Of a stretch of DNA of 64,000 nt, positions 39,595-48,704 are shown in pieces. How positions within the stretch are numbered: the stretch's first letter is position 1; every line of letters begins with the position of its first letter. The notes under the pieces are model-generated. The model had not been told where the DNA came from. It did no database searches and saw only the letters and a list, made by a program, of their open reading frames with translations. This stretch comes from Hebobacterum sp964559435 (GTDB lineage: Bacteria > Armatimonadota > Hebobacteria > Hebobacterales > Hebobacteraceae). The translations under genes and the position numbers were made by a program. Where the stretch lies: assembly GCA_964559435.1 (NCBI GenBank), contig CAZLHI010000003.1, positions 1 to 64,000 of the forward strand, read 5' to 3'.

Positions 39595-41295
39595 TCAGTC
39601 TTCCTCGACGTAGATGACTCTCATGAGTTCTTCAGGCGACGTCGTTCCGTCCAGGACCTTCACAAGGCCGCTGTCGCTCATCAGCTTCATGCCATCCGCA
39701 ACAGCGACGTCGCGTACCTCGATCGCCGACCGGCCTTCCATGACCAGCCGCTTGATCTCGTCGGTCATGCGAAGGACTTCAAATACTCCGGTGCGGCCGC
39801 GATAGCCGCGGTTGCTGCAGACGGAGCACCCCTCCCCGCGACCGAAGACGAGATCGCCTTTCCTCAGCTGCTTGGAAACGCCCAACTCGTCGAGGATCTT
39901 CGGGTCGGGCTTGTAGGTTGTCTTGCAGTTCCGGCATACCACGCGGATAAGTCTCTGTCCAATGACGCCGATGACCGAGGATGCGATCAGGAAGGGCTCG
40001 ACGCCCATGTCCAGGAGCCGCGGCAGCGCGGATGCGGCGTCGTTCGTGTGCAGTGAGCTGAAGACGAGGTGTCCTGTCAGGGCCGCCTGAACTGCGATCT
40101 CGGCGGTCTCCAGGTCGCGAATCTCGCCCACCATGATGACGTCCGGGTCCTGCCGCAGAATAGCCCTCAGGCCGCGGGCGAACGTGATGTGTGCGGCGAT
40201 GTTCACCTGGCTCTGGTTGATGCCGACAAGTTGGTACTCGACGGGATCTTCTATCGTGACGATGTTCCGGTCCTCGCTGTTGACGCGATTCAGGGCTGTG
40301 TAGAGGGCTGTGGTCTTCCCCGAACCCGTCGGGCCGGTCGCGAGGATCATCCCGTAGGGGCGCGATATCAGGGACTCGACAAGCTTCTGCTGTTCCGCCA
40401 AGAAGCCGAGGTCCTCGAGCTGAAGCAGAACCGAGGACTTGTCGAGGATGCGCATCACGACCTTCTCGCCGAACACCGTCAGCAATGTCGAAACACGCAG
40501 GTCGTAGTCGCCGCCGTCGGTCTTTATGGGAATACGCCCATCCTGCGGGAGCCGCCGCTCCGCAATGTTCATGCCGGCCATGATCTTGATGCGAGAGACG
40601 ACCGCCGACTGCAGACGCTTCGGAATCTGCATCATATCGTATAGAATGCCGTCGATGCGGTACCGCACGCGCACTCCGTGTTCGCGCGGCTCAACGTGGA
40701 TATCGCTCGCGCTGCCGCTAACCGCTCCCTGGACAATGGAGTCCACCAGACGCACGACCGGCGCGTCCTCCACCATGCGCTGGAGCTCTCTCACCGTGAT
40801 CGGCTCGTCGTCATCCTCGGCCATGCCATTCGTGTCTTCGATCGCCTTATAGGCCGCCACGCGACCATCGAAGAGCTTGTTGGTGGTGAGCAGGACATCT
40901 TCCTCGGGCGCAAAGAATGTGCGGACTTCCATTCCCGTCACCAGGCGCATCGACTCGATCGCAGTCAGGTTCAGTGGATCGGCCATGGCGACCGACATGA
41001 TGTTTCCGCTGACCTCGAACGGCACCGCGCGATAACTGCGCACCATGTTCTCGGGTAGATACGAAGCGACTTCGGAGGGGATGGCGACTTCCGAGAGCTC
41101 TATGGATGGAACGCCAAGCTGGTTCTCGAGGGCGTCCGCGAGGTCGCGCTTCTTGATCACGCCGCGGCGGAGCAGAATCTGCCCAAGAAATCCCTTGGTT
41201 TGCTGCTGCTCCGCCAGCGCTTTCTCGAGGTCTTCCTCTGAAACGACCCCGCGCGCGAGCAGGATCTCGCCAAGCTTCTTCGCCTTCAGCTTCAC
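39595..41295 (-). CDS. pilB: type IV pilus assembly ATPase PilB (GspE/PulE family)
   Basis: A cytoplasmic hexameric ATPase that powers pilus extension. From GTG 41295 it has 566 residues. The N-terminal MshEN/GspE_N domain has two LGxIL repeats, KLGEILLARGVVSEEDLEKA and FLGQILLRRGVIKKRDLADA, the type that can bind cyclic di-GMP. The ATPase domain has Walker A GPTGSGKT at 321-328, Walker B IMVGEIRD at 387-394, the His box TGHLVFSSLHTND at 407-419 and a four-cysteine zinc site (454, 457, 490, 493). An alternative ATG at 41439 with AGGGAG upstream would add 48 residues rich in Arg that homologues do not have. First gene of the operon. No retraction ATPase PilT is in the window. Confidence 0.95.
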   Translation of the reverse strand: MKLKAKKLGEILLARGVVSEEDLEKALAEQQQTKGFLGQILLRRGVIKKRDLADALENQLGVPSIELSEVAIPSEVASYLPENMVRSYRAVPFEVSGNIMSVAMADPLNLTAIESMRLVTGMEVRTFFAPEEDVLLTTNKLFDGRVAAYKAIEDTNGMAEDDDEPITVRELQRMVEDAPVVRLVDSIVQGAVSGSASDIHVEPREHGVRVRYRIDGILYDMMQIPKRLQSAVVSRIKIMAGMNIAERRLPQDGRIPIKTDGGDYDLRVSTLLTVFGEKVVMRILDKSSVLLQLEDLGFLAEQQKLVESLISRPYGMILATGPTGSGKTTALYTALNRVNSEDRNIVTIEDPVEYQLVGINQSQVNIAAHITFARGLRAILRQDPDVIMVGEIRDLETAEIAVQAALTGHLVFSSLHTNDAASALPRLLDMGVEPFLIASSVIGVIGQRLIRVVCRNCKTTYKPDPKILDELGVSKQLRKGDLVFGRGEGCSVCSNRGYRGRTGVFEVLRMTDEIKRLVMEGRSAIEVRDVAVADGMKLMSDSGLVKVLDGTTSPEELMRVIYVEED

Positions 41296-41835
41296 TTTCT
41301 CTTGCCTGCAAAACGTGGGAGCATCAGCGCCGGGGACCCGCCTCCCTTCTCCACAAGCCGCAGCGCTCTGGACTCCACGCAACGGTTGCGCGCCGCAGGG
41401 CCGACGCACGAAGCGTCGGCCAGACCGCGCCAAGTCCATATGCCACAGCTCCCTAACGTTTTCTACCACAAACGTGACGCCGTCTCGGTGGTGGATTGGA
41501 TGGCCCATGATCTACCGAATAGCACAACGCTTGGTAGCCATGCCGCGCCCTTTCGGCCCGCACGCGAAGGCCCCTGGAAGCATCTCGGCCGTCCCGGCCG
41601 GCCGGGCAGTTGGGCTGGCCTGGCGGGGAGCGCACATGCCCGCCTTTGGCAAGCCGCAATGCCATGAAGACGGCCTTCGCGAAGTCGCCGAAGGAAGTGG
41701 TATCCCCTGGTAGATGAGTCGAGGCCGCCAGGACCGCGTGACCGGCCCCGGCCGCCTCCGCCTGGGTTCGCAGCACGCGGCGTGCCGCGTCAGCCTTGTT
41801 CAAGGGCGCGGAGCGCCGTCACGGAGGAAGAGACG
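41296..41835. other. 540-base divergent region upstream of pilB, with a perfect hairpin
   Basis: No gene is supported here. It should carry the pilus operon promoter. A perfect nine-base-pair inverted repeat, GGCCGACGC (41399-41407) and GCGTCGGCC (41413-41421) with a five-base loop, lies about 100 bases before the pilB start and within its probable leader. It could be an operator or an RNA hairpin. I did not find the conserved core of a cyclic-di-GMP riboswitch. Confidence 0.45.
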
Positions 41836-42033
41836 ATGACAGTAGTCGCTGAACGCAAGCCCCAGCTGGCGGTCGTCGGTTGCGAGGTCCGTTTTCGTGA
41901 GACGGGGGAAGTGGTCGGCTACCTCGTCACTGCTGCGGCAGCCGGCGCGCTCGAACAAGCGCTGACGGAGAATGGCTTCTGGCTCGTTCCGGCGCGATCA
42001 GAGTCAACGATCCGCGCACACGCTCTGGCCTAA
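41836..42033 (+). CDS. small orphan protein
   Basis: A 65-residue protein of unknown function. The ATG at 41836 has GGAGGAAGAG at a good distance upstream. The sequence alternates hydrophobic strands and a helix: LAVVGCEVRFRETGEVVGYLV, then TAAAAGALEQALTENGFWLVP, with no membrane segment or signal. It looks like a small alpha/beta domain that could bind a partner or small molecule. It lies between the divergent pilB and the GH4 gene, 290 bases from the latter, so it is not clearly in either unit. Support is the RBS and protein-like composition only. Confidence 0.5.
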   Translation: MTVVAERKPQLAVVGCEVRFRETGEVVGYLVTAAAAGALEQALTENGFWLVPARSESTIRAHALA

Positions 42034-42319
42034 CCCGCACCGTCGCCCGATAATCAACAGCACCACCACTGGACGACGCGCCCCGCCCCTGAGGCGCGTT
42101 CCGCTTGTCGTATTCCCCTCGCCAAACTGCCGGTGACGGCGAGGCGATTGCTATTGCCCGCCTGCTTTTGCCCCCTCCTGCTGTGTCGTACACACAGCCC
42201 GTTGCACAGGGGACCGCAGTCCCGTCCTCCCGGAGCTTGGTCGGCAGGGACAAGGTGCGATTGCAGAGCCGGAGAACAGACCGCAGTCGGGCGCGAACTT
42301 CCTGTAAGAGGAGGCCCTG

Positions 42320-43642
42320 ATGCCATCGGCCATCAAGTTGGCAGTTATCGGTGCCGGCAGCGCCACATTCTCGGCCGGACTCGTGCGGGACATCTGCCTG
42401 CAGGAAAGCCTGGCAGGCAGCCACGTGTCCTTGATGGACATCGAACCGGGGCGCCTGGACCCTGTCCACACGTTCGCGCGCCGGTATGCCGCCGAGTTCG
42501 GGGCGGAGGTGACATTCGATAGCACTCCGAGCCGGGAAGAGGCGCTGCGAGACGCCGACTTCGTGATAAACACAGCGATGTACCGCGGCCACGACTTCGT
42601 CGAGGGAATGCGGTCCTGGGCGGAAGAGAGAGGCTATTATCGCGGGTTCCGGATCGACCAGGTGCTGAATATCCGTCTGATGCTCTCAGTCGCCAGCGAT
42701 ATGCAGCGATTCTGCCCGAACGCCTGGCTGATCCAGGCTGGCAACCCGGTCTTCGAGGGCTGCACAGCGATGACCCGGCAGAGCAGCATCAAGGTGTGCG
42801 GCATATGCCACGGACACTTCGGTTACAGGGAGCTGGCGGAGACTATCGGGCTCGACCCGGAGCAGGTGACGGCCCAGGCGGTCGGCTTCAACCACTGCAT
42901 CTTCCTCACGCACTTCGAGTACCAAGGTCGAGATGCGCTGCCGCTGATCGATGAGTGGATAGCTGAGAAGTCCGAGGCGTTCTGGCAAGACTACCGACCG
43001 CGCTTCTGGGAGAACCAGATGGCGCGCGCGGCGATTGAGCTGTACAAGCTCACCGGGCTCTTCCCAATAGGCGACACAACCCGCAGGGGCGGCTGGTGGT
43101 TCCACACCGATCTGGAAGCGAAGAAGAAGTGGTATGGACGGGAGTTGGGCGGGTTCGATTCCGAGATCGGATGGAGCGAGTACCTGCGTACGCTCGACGA
43201 AGAGGTCGCGCGAATTCACTCGGCGGCATATGACGAGTCTGCAAAGCTGACCGAGATCTTCCCACCGGAGCCGAGCGGCGAGCAACATCTGCCACTCATC
43301 GATGCCCTCGTCAACGATAAACGTGCAGAGCTGCAGGTCAACGTGCCCAATCGCGGCGCGATCGAGGGAATCCCGGACGATGTCGTAGTCGAGCTGTCGG
43401 CCCTATGCTCTGTTCGCGGCATCCAGCCGTATCATGTGGGGAAGCTGCCGGACCTGCTCATGATCAACGTTCTGCTGCCGCGCTTGCTGGAGGCAGAGCG
43501 CTGGATTCACCTCGCGCTGCGGCCAGATGAGCCAATGCTCATGGCGATCATCCTGGATGACCACCGGACCAAGTGCTGGGAACACGCTGTGACGTTTTGC
43601 CGCGAGATACTCGCCCGGCCGGAGTTCGGCGAGTTCGGGTAG
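42320..43642 (+). CDS. family 4 glycoside hydrolase (alpha-glucosidase/alpha-galactosidase type)
   Basis: A 440-residue GH4 enzyme. This family cleaves glycosides by an NAD- and metal-dependent oxidation-elimination route. The N-terminal Rossmann motif is LAVIGAGSATFSAGLVRDI, then LMDIEPGRL for NAD, INTAMYRGH, and QAGNPVFEGC, ICHGHFG and GFNHCIFLTHFEY, in which the conserved Cys/His/Asn residues bind the metal and substrate. GGAGG six bases before the ATG fixes the start. Specificity among alpha-glucosides, galactosides and glucuronides cannot be told from sequence; the CHGHFG motif fits the alpha-glucosidase/galactosidase branch. It is monocistronic and intracellular, so it needs an imported substrate. 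Two tRNA genes follow on the opposite strand. Confidence 0.92.
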   Translation: MPSAIKLAVIGAGSATFSAGLVRDICLQESLAGSHVSLMDIEPGRLDPVHTFARRYAAEFGAEVTFDSTPSREEALRDADFVINTAMYRGHDFVEGMRSWAEERGYYRGFRIDQVLNIRLMLSVASDMQRFCPNAWLIQAGNPVFEGCTAMTRQSSIKVCGICHGHFGYRELAETIGLDPEQVTAQAVGFNHCIFLTHFEYQGRDALPLIDEWIAEKSEAFWQDYRPRFWENQMARAAIELYKLTGLFPIGDTTRRGGWWFHTDLEAKKKWYGRELGGFDSEIGWSEYLRTLDEEVARIHSAAYDESAKLTEIFPPEPSGEQHLPLIDALVNDKRAELQVNVPNRGAIEGIPDDVVVELSALCSVRGIQPYHVGKLPDLLMINVLLPRLLEAERWIHLALRPDEPMLMAIILDDHRTKCWEHAVTFCREILARPEFGEFG

Positions 43643-43796
43643 CGGGCGCGGAATACCGACGACGAAGTCCTGGCTCCGAGCCTACAGCATGCGGGGCCGA
43701 TCGGTAGGCCCGCGCGAACGAGATGCTCCGGAGCGGCGGGAGCCATCCCCGTAGAAGCACTGGAGGCGCCCTCGCTCCGAGAGTGCTACGCCCTCA

Positions 43797-43871
<75 letters not shown>

Positions 43872-43875
43872 ACAA

Positions 43876-43951
43876 TGGAGCGGAAAACGGGATTCGAACC
43901 CGCGACCCACAGCTTGGGAAGCTGTTGCTCTACCAACTGAGCTATTTCCGC
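43876..43951 (-). tRNA. tRNA-Gly (CCC)
   Basis: A full cloverleaf of 76 bases with encoded CCA. Acceptor stem GCGGAAA with TTTCCGC, U73 as expected for glycine, anticodon stem ACAGC/GCTGT, loop TTCCCAA with anticodon CCC, and T loop GGTTCGAATCC. It lies four bases upstream of tRNA-Cys in transcription order, so both come from one precursor. Confidence 0.97.
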
Positions 43952-44014
43952 CCGACAGCTGCCTGACTATAGTCTATCAGCCCGGCACCTCTTGTCAAGA
44001 CGGACAGGTCCGGC

Positions 44015-47000
44015 CTAGAAGCGAATCTCCAACCTGCGCCGTCGCGTCATCGTCCCCTCATCAGCCGCCACTTCTGCGGCATAGAGGCCCGTTTGCGGGG
44101 ATAGACCATAGAGGGCCGCCGCCAGTACGTTGACGTCTCCTTCGCCGTCAGCAACGGCCGTGAGGGGAAGCGTGTACTTCCCCGCGCCCTGAACCGTAGC
44201 CACGGGGCGCCCATTGAGGTAGAGCTTGCCAGTGCCCACGAGGTCGATGTGAGCGTAGCAGGGGATGTTCCACTCACCAGCACGCGGCAGTTCGAAAGCC
44301 ACGCGGTACCATCCGACTCCCCACGCGTCTTCGAACCTGCTCCCCGGCTCGCGCCACGGCCCCAGCCGGAGGTAGTGCCATCCGCGCGTGTCAGCGTCAA
44401 TAGATGGGAACCCAGAAGCTTCTCCTGCCAGGCCCGGGCACACTTCCCACGGCTCGATCGGCACCTCGCCACTCTGGGTGACTATCCTGACCTCCGGCAG
44501 CCGGGCCGTCTCGTCCGCCAATCCAGGAAAACCGAGCCGTCGCGGAAGGATGTGGGTGACCAATTCGACTTCGTTGGGCCCTTGGCGCAGGAACTCGGAG
44601 ATATCGGCCCGCCGGTAGAGCCCTTCTCCTGAGAGCGCCGGCACGAATTGCCCGTTGACGAAGACGAGCGTCGGATAGCGGGAGCCGCGGATGGCCAACC
44701 CCACAGGCGCCGAGGCGTCGAACTGCGCCTGCATTCGGACAAATGCGTCGGTGACCAGCCCCAGCGACTCCGGCGGCCTCGCAATCGTGCTGAAGCCGGC
44801 ACACTCGCCCCCTTCAGCTTCGGAGTCGACCGCGAACAGCCCGTGGTCGAAGCGTGCACGGAGACGGGCCGGCCCGCCGACGATTGCTCGACCCAGCCTG
44901 TCCCAGAACGACCTGGCCCGCCGCTCCTCGGCGAACGACTGGGTATCGATCGTGAATTCGAGGCTGCGGGCCGGCGGAGTGAAGCTGAAGTCAACGGGTT
45001 CACCGTCCACGAAGATGGCAGAGGGCCGTCGAGGCAGAGCGGCCGTCAACTCGATCTTTCCCTGCGGACAGTCGACAGTTGCCTTGAGCGTTTGCTCATC
45101 CAAAACGGCATCGAGGACGTGAGGCGCGCCGACCAGGGTAATAGGGCTGGATTCCGCGGCAACGGTATAGGCCGTGGCTGCCCGCTCCCGAGAGAGAACC
45201 GCTATTTCCAGTTCGTCGACGAGGAGGTACCGGTCCGTCTTACTGTGGTAGTAGTCGAGCGTTAGGGTCTTCGTGCTTTCGTCCCACTTGTGACGGGCCA
45301 CGTCGCCGCTGACCAGCGGTGGCCCGGGCAGCCGGATGGCGATCTCGCCCGGAGTATCTCCATCCCCATACACCACGAGGAGAGTGCGCGCGCCGAGCCG
45401 ATGCAGGGCGGCTACCTCCGAGGTGCAGTAGCGGACCCGCCCTCGGCCGACTTCGAGGTCCAAGGGCAGTATCTTCGCACCGCGTGGGGGCAGGTGGATC
45501 GCGCCCGCCTCAGGGATGCTGACCCGCTCTCCGCTTCCGGGTTCCAAATAGCTCAGGCGAACCTGCTTTGCGCTCCGGCCGCCCTCATCCCACAGAAACA
45601 GAAAGGCCTCCTCCTCGCCATAGCGAACGGCCGCGCGGACCCCCGGGGCATCGACATCCACTGCACCCTGCACGGGGGCGGCTCGGACCAGAGAGGGGCC
45701 GAAGGCGCGGACGAAACCGCCTAGCAATCGGGCCTCGCCGTAACCCGCGGTGGCCGCGCCCGCGGCGGCGACTATGCCGCTGCCGAGTGGTTCACCGGGA
45801 GACAAAACGCGAGAAGGATCAGGCCCCGGCGCGAAATCGGCGAGCATCACCACGGTGGCTCCGTTCGCCAACGCGACGCGCGCAAGATCCATGCTCTCTC
45901 GAGAGGCCGAAGGCGACGTGTGGTTCCCCTTCAGCTCGGTGACCGCGCTTGGCCCCGCCTCCTCCCGAGCGAGTGTCTGGATCTTCGCAGCCATTTGCTG
46001 GGCATCCACCGGCTCGTACATGCTCAGAGTGTCGAGGAGGTTCACGAGCGGCTGGGTGACGTTGTTGCGCGCGGCCGGCGAGTTTGCCGTACTCACAGGT
46101 ACGACGACGCCGGCCGACCTGATCGACGAAAGCGTGTCCACCAAGGCCTTAGCTGTGACTCGCCCTCGATCGTCTGGTATCGCACGAGCCACAACGTAGG
46201 CGACCGGACCACCACTGGACAACTGGTACTCGGCCACGACGGCAAGCAACTCCTCGAACCACCGAGCCGCCGCATCCTCCATCGACTCAGCCGGGGTCGA
46301 GCCGACGACCCAGCCGGGAACCGCGCCCGCTTCCCACCGTGCGCCTGCGAACGGGCCGACGTTCAGCTGAACCCACAGACCTGCATCCCTGCACAGGTCG
46401 AGGAAGGCCCGTAGCTCGTCCAGGTTGGCAGGGCCCTCGGTCGACTGATGATACGACCAGGGAACAGTCACGCCGACCGTGTTGAGCCCCGCAGCCTTCA
46501 GCAAGTTGATTCTCCTCTGCCAGGCTTTCCGGGGAAGGCGCGAGTAGTCTATCTCACCGCCCACCAGGAGAGCGTCGAAGTCGTTCAGCACGAAGCACTT
46601 CTCATCAAAGCGCGCAACGTCAGGCGCTGGGAAAGTGGGCTTTAGAGTAGGGGCTTGCAGGGGGGCCTCCGGAAACGCCAGCGGACCAATGCCGGTAGTT
46701 GAGAGGAGAACCAAGACGGTCCGCTCCAGGCAACCTTTGAGGCCTTTACCGTCGTCGTCACATACGGACACGGTGAGCTCGAAACGGGCGCCCGGCAGCG
46801 GGCGTATCTGCTTGAGCTCCGACCATGGTATGGCCAACTCGTAAACTAGTCGACTGCCTCCTGCTTCCTCCGTGGTGGCTGCGAGTGCTCGCCCAACGGT
46901 GCGGACTTCGCCTGCGATCGGGCTGGGTTCGGCGCGCCAGACGAGCGAGGTCGCTTTCAGAAGGGCGACGACGAACTGGTTCATCTGCTCGGCATCTTCG

Positions 47001-47374
47001 CCGCTGAACCCGAGAACAATGCTGTCGCCGCGGTCTATCTCGGCCACAGAAACGACGCGCACCAGCTTATCGTCTCGCGCCTCAACGAGAACATAGAGCG
47101 ACTGGTCGTCCCAGGCCAGACGCACGTCTGCCGATATGTCCTCGGGGCCTCCGTATTCACCGAACTCCACGGCGGCCGGATGCCAGTCGCTGGACTCAGC
47201 GATCACAAACTGCGGCAAGGGCGGCCAATCATCGAGTCGGCTGTCGAGGATGGGACTGTAGACCACCCTAGGACATACGACCGCCTCGGCCCCCGCGGTG
47301 TTGCCCAGAGGAGCCGCCATGGCCGCGACAACGAGTATGGAAACAAAGCAGATGGAGCACAGATATGGCTTCAA
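44015..47374 (-). CDS. large secreted GH35-like protein with N-terminal CBM9-like domain
   Basis: A 1119-residue exported protein. It has a signal peptide (about 1-29), a CBM9-like domain at about 38-225 (DSRLDDWPPLP, ADVRLAWDDQSLYVLVEARDD) and a GH35-type barrel from about 260: GGEIDYSRLPRKAWQRRINL, AAGLNTVGVTVPWSYHQSTEG, GLWVQLNVGPFAGARWEAGA. C-terminal jelly-roll domains follow (VGLAIRGSRYPTLVFVNGQF, YLNGRPVATVQGAGKYTLPL). In active GH35 beta-galactosidases the acid/base Glu lies in an I-E-N-E-Y-G motif; here the corresponding stretch (about 391-404) reads VAYVVARAIPDDRG and has no such Glu. The nucleophile region may keep a Glu in SAVTELKGNH. It may be inactive or use altered chemistry. 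The start is TTG with GGGAGG well placed. Confidence 0.82.
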   Translation of the reverse strand: MKPYLCSICFVSILVVAAMAAPLGNTAGAEAVVCPRVVYSPILDSRLDDWPPLPQFVIAESSDWHPAAVEFGEYGGPEDISADVRLAWDDQSLYVLVEARDDKLVRVVSVAEIDRGDSIVLGFSGEDAEQMNQFVVALLKATSLVWRAEPSPIAGEVRTVGRALAATTEEAGGSRLVYELAIPWSELKQIRPLPGARFELTVSVCDDDGKGLKGCLERTVLVLLSTTGIGPLAFPEAPLQAPTLKPTFPAPDVARFDEKCFVLNDFDALLVGGEIDYSRLPRKAWQRRINLLKAAGLNTVGVTVPWSYHQSTEGPANLDELRAFLDLCRDAGLWVQLNVGPFAGARWEAGAVPGWVVGSTPAESMEDAAARWFEELLAVVAEYQLSSGGPVAYVVARAIPDDRGRVTAKALVDTLSSIRSAGVVVPVSTANSPAARNNVTQPLVNLLDTLSMYEPVDAQQMAAKIQTLAREEAGPSAVTELKGNHTSPSASRESMDLARVALANGATVVMLADFAPGPDPSRVLSPGEPLGSGIVAAAGAATAGYGEARLLGGFVRAFGPSLVRAAPVQGAVDVDAPGVRAAVRYGEEEAFLFLWDEGGRSAKQVRLSYLEPGSGERVSIPEAGAIHLPPRGAKILPLDLEVGRGRVRYCTSEVAALHRLGARTLLVVYGDGDTPGEIAIRLPGPPLVSGDVARHKWDESTKTLTLDYYHSKTDRYLLVDELEIAVLSRERAATAYTVAAESSPITLVGAPHVLDAVLDEQTLKATVDCPQGKIELTAALPRRPSAIFVDGEPVDFSFTPPARSLEFTIDTQSFAEERRARSFWDRLGRAIVGGPARLRARFDHGLFAVDSEAEGGECAGFSTIARPPESLGLVTDAFVRMQAQFDASAPVGLAIRGSRYPTLVFVNGQFVPALSGEGLYRRADISEFLRQGPNEVELVTHILPRRLGFPGLADETARLPEVRIVTQSGEVPIEPWEVCPGLAGEASGFPSIDADTRGWHYLRLGPWREPGSRFEDAWGVGWYRVAFELPRAGEWNIPCYAHIDLVGTGKLYLNGRPVATVQGAGKYTLPLTAVADGEGDVNVLAAALYGLSPQTGLYAAEVAADEGTMTRRRRLEIRF

Positions 47375-47674
47375 GACTAGTCCTCCCGTCCTCCGGACGC
47401 TGGTTCACCGTTCTGCACGTGCTTTATGGTTCCTGTGAGGCCGACCCGGCGACAATTGCAGAAGAAGGATGCCGCAGGCCCACACTGGAATTAGACACAG
47501 AGTTTGAGTGCCGGTTGCACCGGGTATTTCGTCTCCGTAGGGGTACCGCGGCTCGTGTTGCGCGGCCTGGTTATGTGTCTGGCCGACGCTGTAGGGGGCA
47601 TCTGTCCAGCGTGCCTGGCGGGAGCGCGCATGGCTGGCCGACAACTCTTTGTTGCTCTCGGAGGCACGATTGAG

Positions 47675-47998
47675 ATGTCAGTTTGTCGCAAGTGCAACAC
47701 ACCTAACGAAGAAGGTCTCACTCGCTGCAACTCATGCAACGCTATCCTGCCGGTGAGGCTGGGCAGTAAGTCTGAGGTGCGTTACGAAAGAGTGAGGCGG
47801 AAAGCTGAACTGGTCGGGACGAAGTGTCCCAGCTGCCAAACTGTCAATCCATATACGAGATTCAGGTGCAAGTCGTGCGGCGCGTCACTCCGCGCCGGCC
47901 AGGGCGCCCGTCGCGGCCTGGATTCGTTCTGGTTCTATCTCGGGGTCGGCCTCGCCATCTTGGCCGCAGTGCTCGCGGCCGCCTTCCGCAGCATATAG
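47675..47998 (+). CDS. double zinc-ribbon protein with C-terminal membrane anchor
   Basis: From ATG 47675 the protein has 107 residues. It has two four-cysteine zinc ribbons, CRKCNTPNEEGLTRCNSC near the start and CPSCQTVNPYTRFRCKSC in the middle, a basic linker, and a C-terminal hydrophobic helix FWFYLGVGLAILAAVLAAAF. That makes it a tail-anchored inner-membrane protein with cytoplasmic ribbons, which usually bind nucleic acid or protein. A longer frame from 47504 adds unlikely sequence. GGAGG is about 11 bases upstream. The divergent gene is the GH35-like protein; the 300-base gap between them (47375-47674) holds no other gene. Confidence 0.75.
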   Translation: MSVCRKCNTPNEEGLTRCNSCNAILPVRLGSKSEVRYERVRRKAELVGTKCPSCQTVNPYTRFRCKSCGASLRAGQGARRGLDSFWFYLGVGLAILAAVLAAAFRSI

Positions 47999-48229
47999 CA
48001 ACCCAGAGACGGCCCCTCGCCACCTCGGCCGTTGCTTTCGGCAGCGGCCACAGCTCGTCGCCGCCTGGTCCCCATAGCGCGGCATCTATGCGCGCTTCTT
48101 CGCGGCTGCTGGCTGCCGCGTCTCCGCGCTGCGCCCGACCGGCAGGTGCGCCCTTGGAAGGTGGCGAACATGCCGGCTGTCGCACGCGGCAGCCAGATCT
48201 AGGACCTGAGTTCCCGAGGAGGCAGGCAA

Positions 48230-48661
48230 ATGGAAGTCTTTCCCGGCGCCCAGATAGCCGAGGTGGTCGCCCTCCGACTCGACCGCGGTGAAGACGTGCT
48301 GGCCTCCATCGAGAAGGCAGCGCGCGAGCGTGGCATCCATACCGGCGTGGTCATGTCTGGAATCGGGACCCTCGACCGCGCGCAGCTCCACTACATCACG
48401 CACACGAGCTTTCCGCCGAAGAATGAGTTCGTCGAATACGAGGGGCCTATCGAGCTCTTGAGCATCGACGGCATCATCGCGGATTTCACCCCGCATCTTC
48501 ATACCTGCCTCTCTGTCAAGGACTGGACGTACATGGGACACCTCGAACCCGGCTGCCGTGTGCTATACCTAGCGGAGATAGCGATTGCGCGGCTTGAAGG
48601 CGTTCGTCTCACTCGGCGCAAGAACCCGGAAACGAACGTGAGCCAGCTACAGGCCGAGTAG
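48230..48661 (+). CDS. PPC-domain (DUF296) protein
   Basis: A 143-residue protein that is one PPC/DUF296 domain, a trimeric fold found alone in bacteria and attached to AT-hooks in plants. Family marks are GIHTGVVMSGIGTLDRAQLHY, PHLHTCLSVKDWTYMGHLEPG with its histidines, and the ending VLYLAEIAIARLEG. The AT-hook is absent. Bacterial members have no firm function; the histidines may bind metal. GAGGAGG lies before the ATG. The next gene, a Gfo/Idh protein, begins 43 bases later on the same strand. Confidence 0.9.
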   Translation: MEVFPGAQIAEVVALRLDRGEDVLASIEKAARERGIHTGVVMSGIGTLDRAQLHYITHTSFPPKNEFVEYEGPIELLSIDGIIADFTPHLHTCLSVKDWTYMGHLEPGCRVLYLAEIAIARLEGVRLTRRKNPETNVSQLQAE

Positions 48662-48704
48662 AGAACTCCGGCCCTTCGAGCGACAGGCTTGCGGGCGATC
48701 AGCC

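Noticed and set aside
41422..41439. Longer PilB start at 41439
   Set aside because: AGGGAG is present, but the 48 added residues are Arg/Ala/Gly-rich, include the hairpin sequence and are not expected in PilB; kept only as an alternative.
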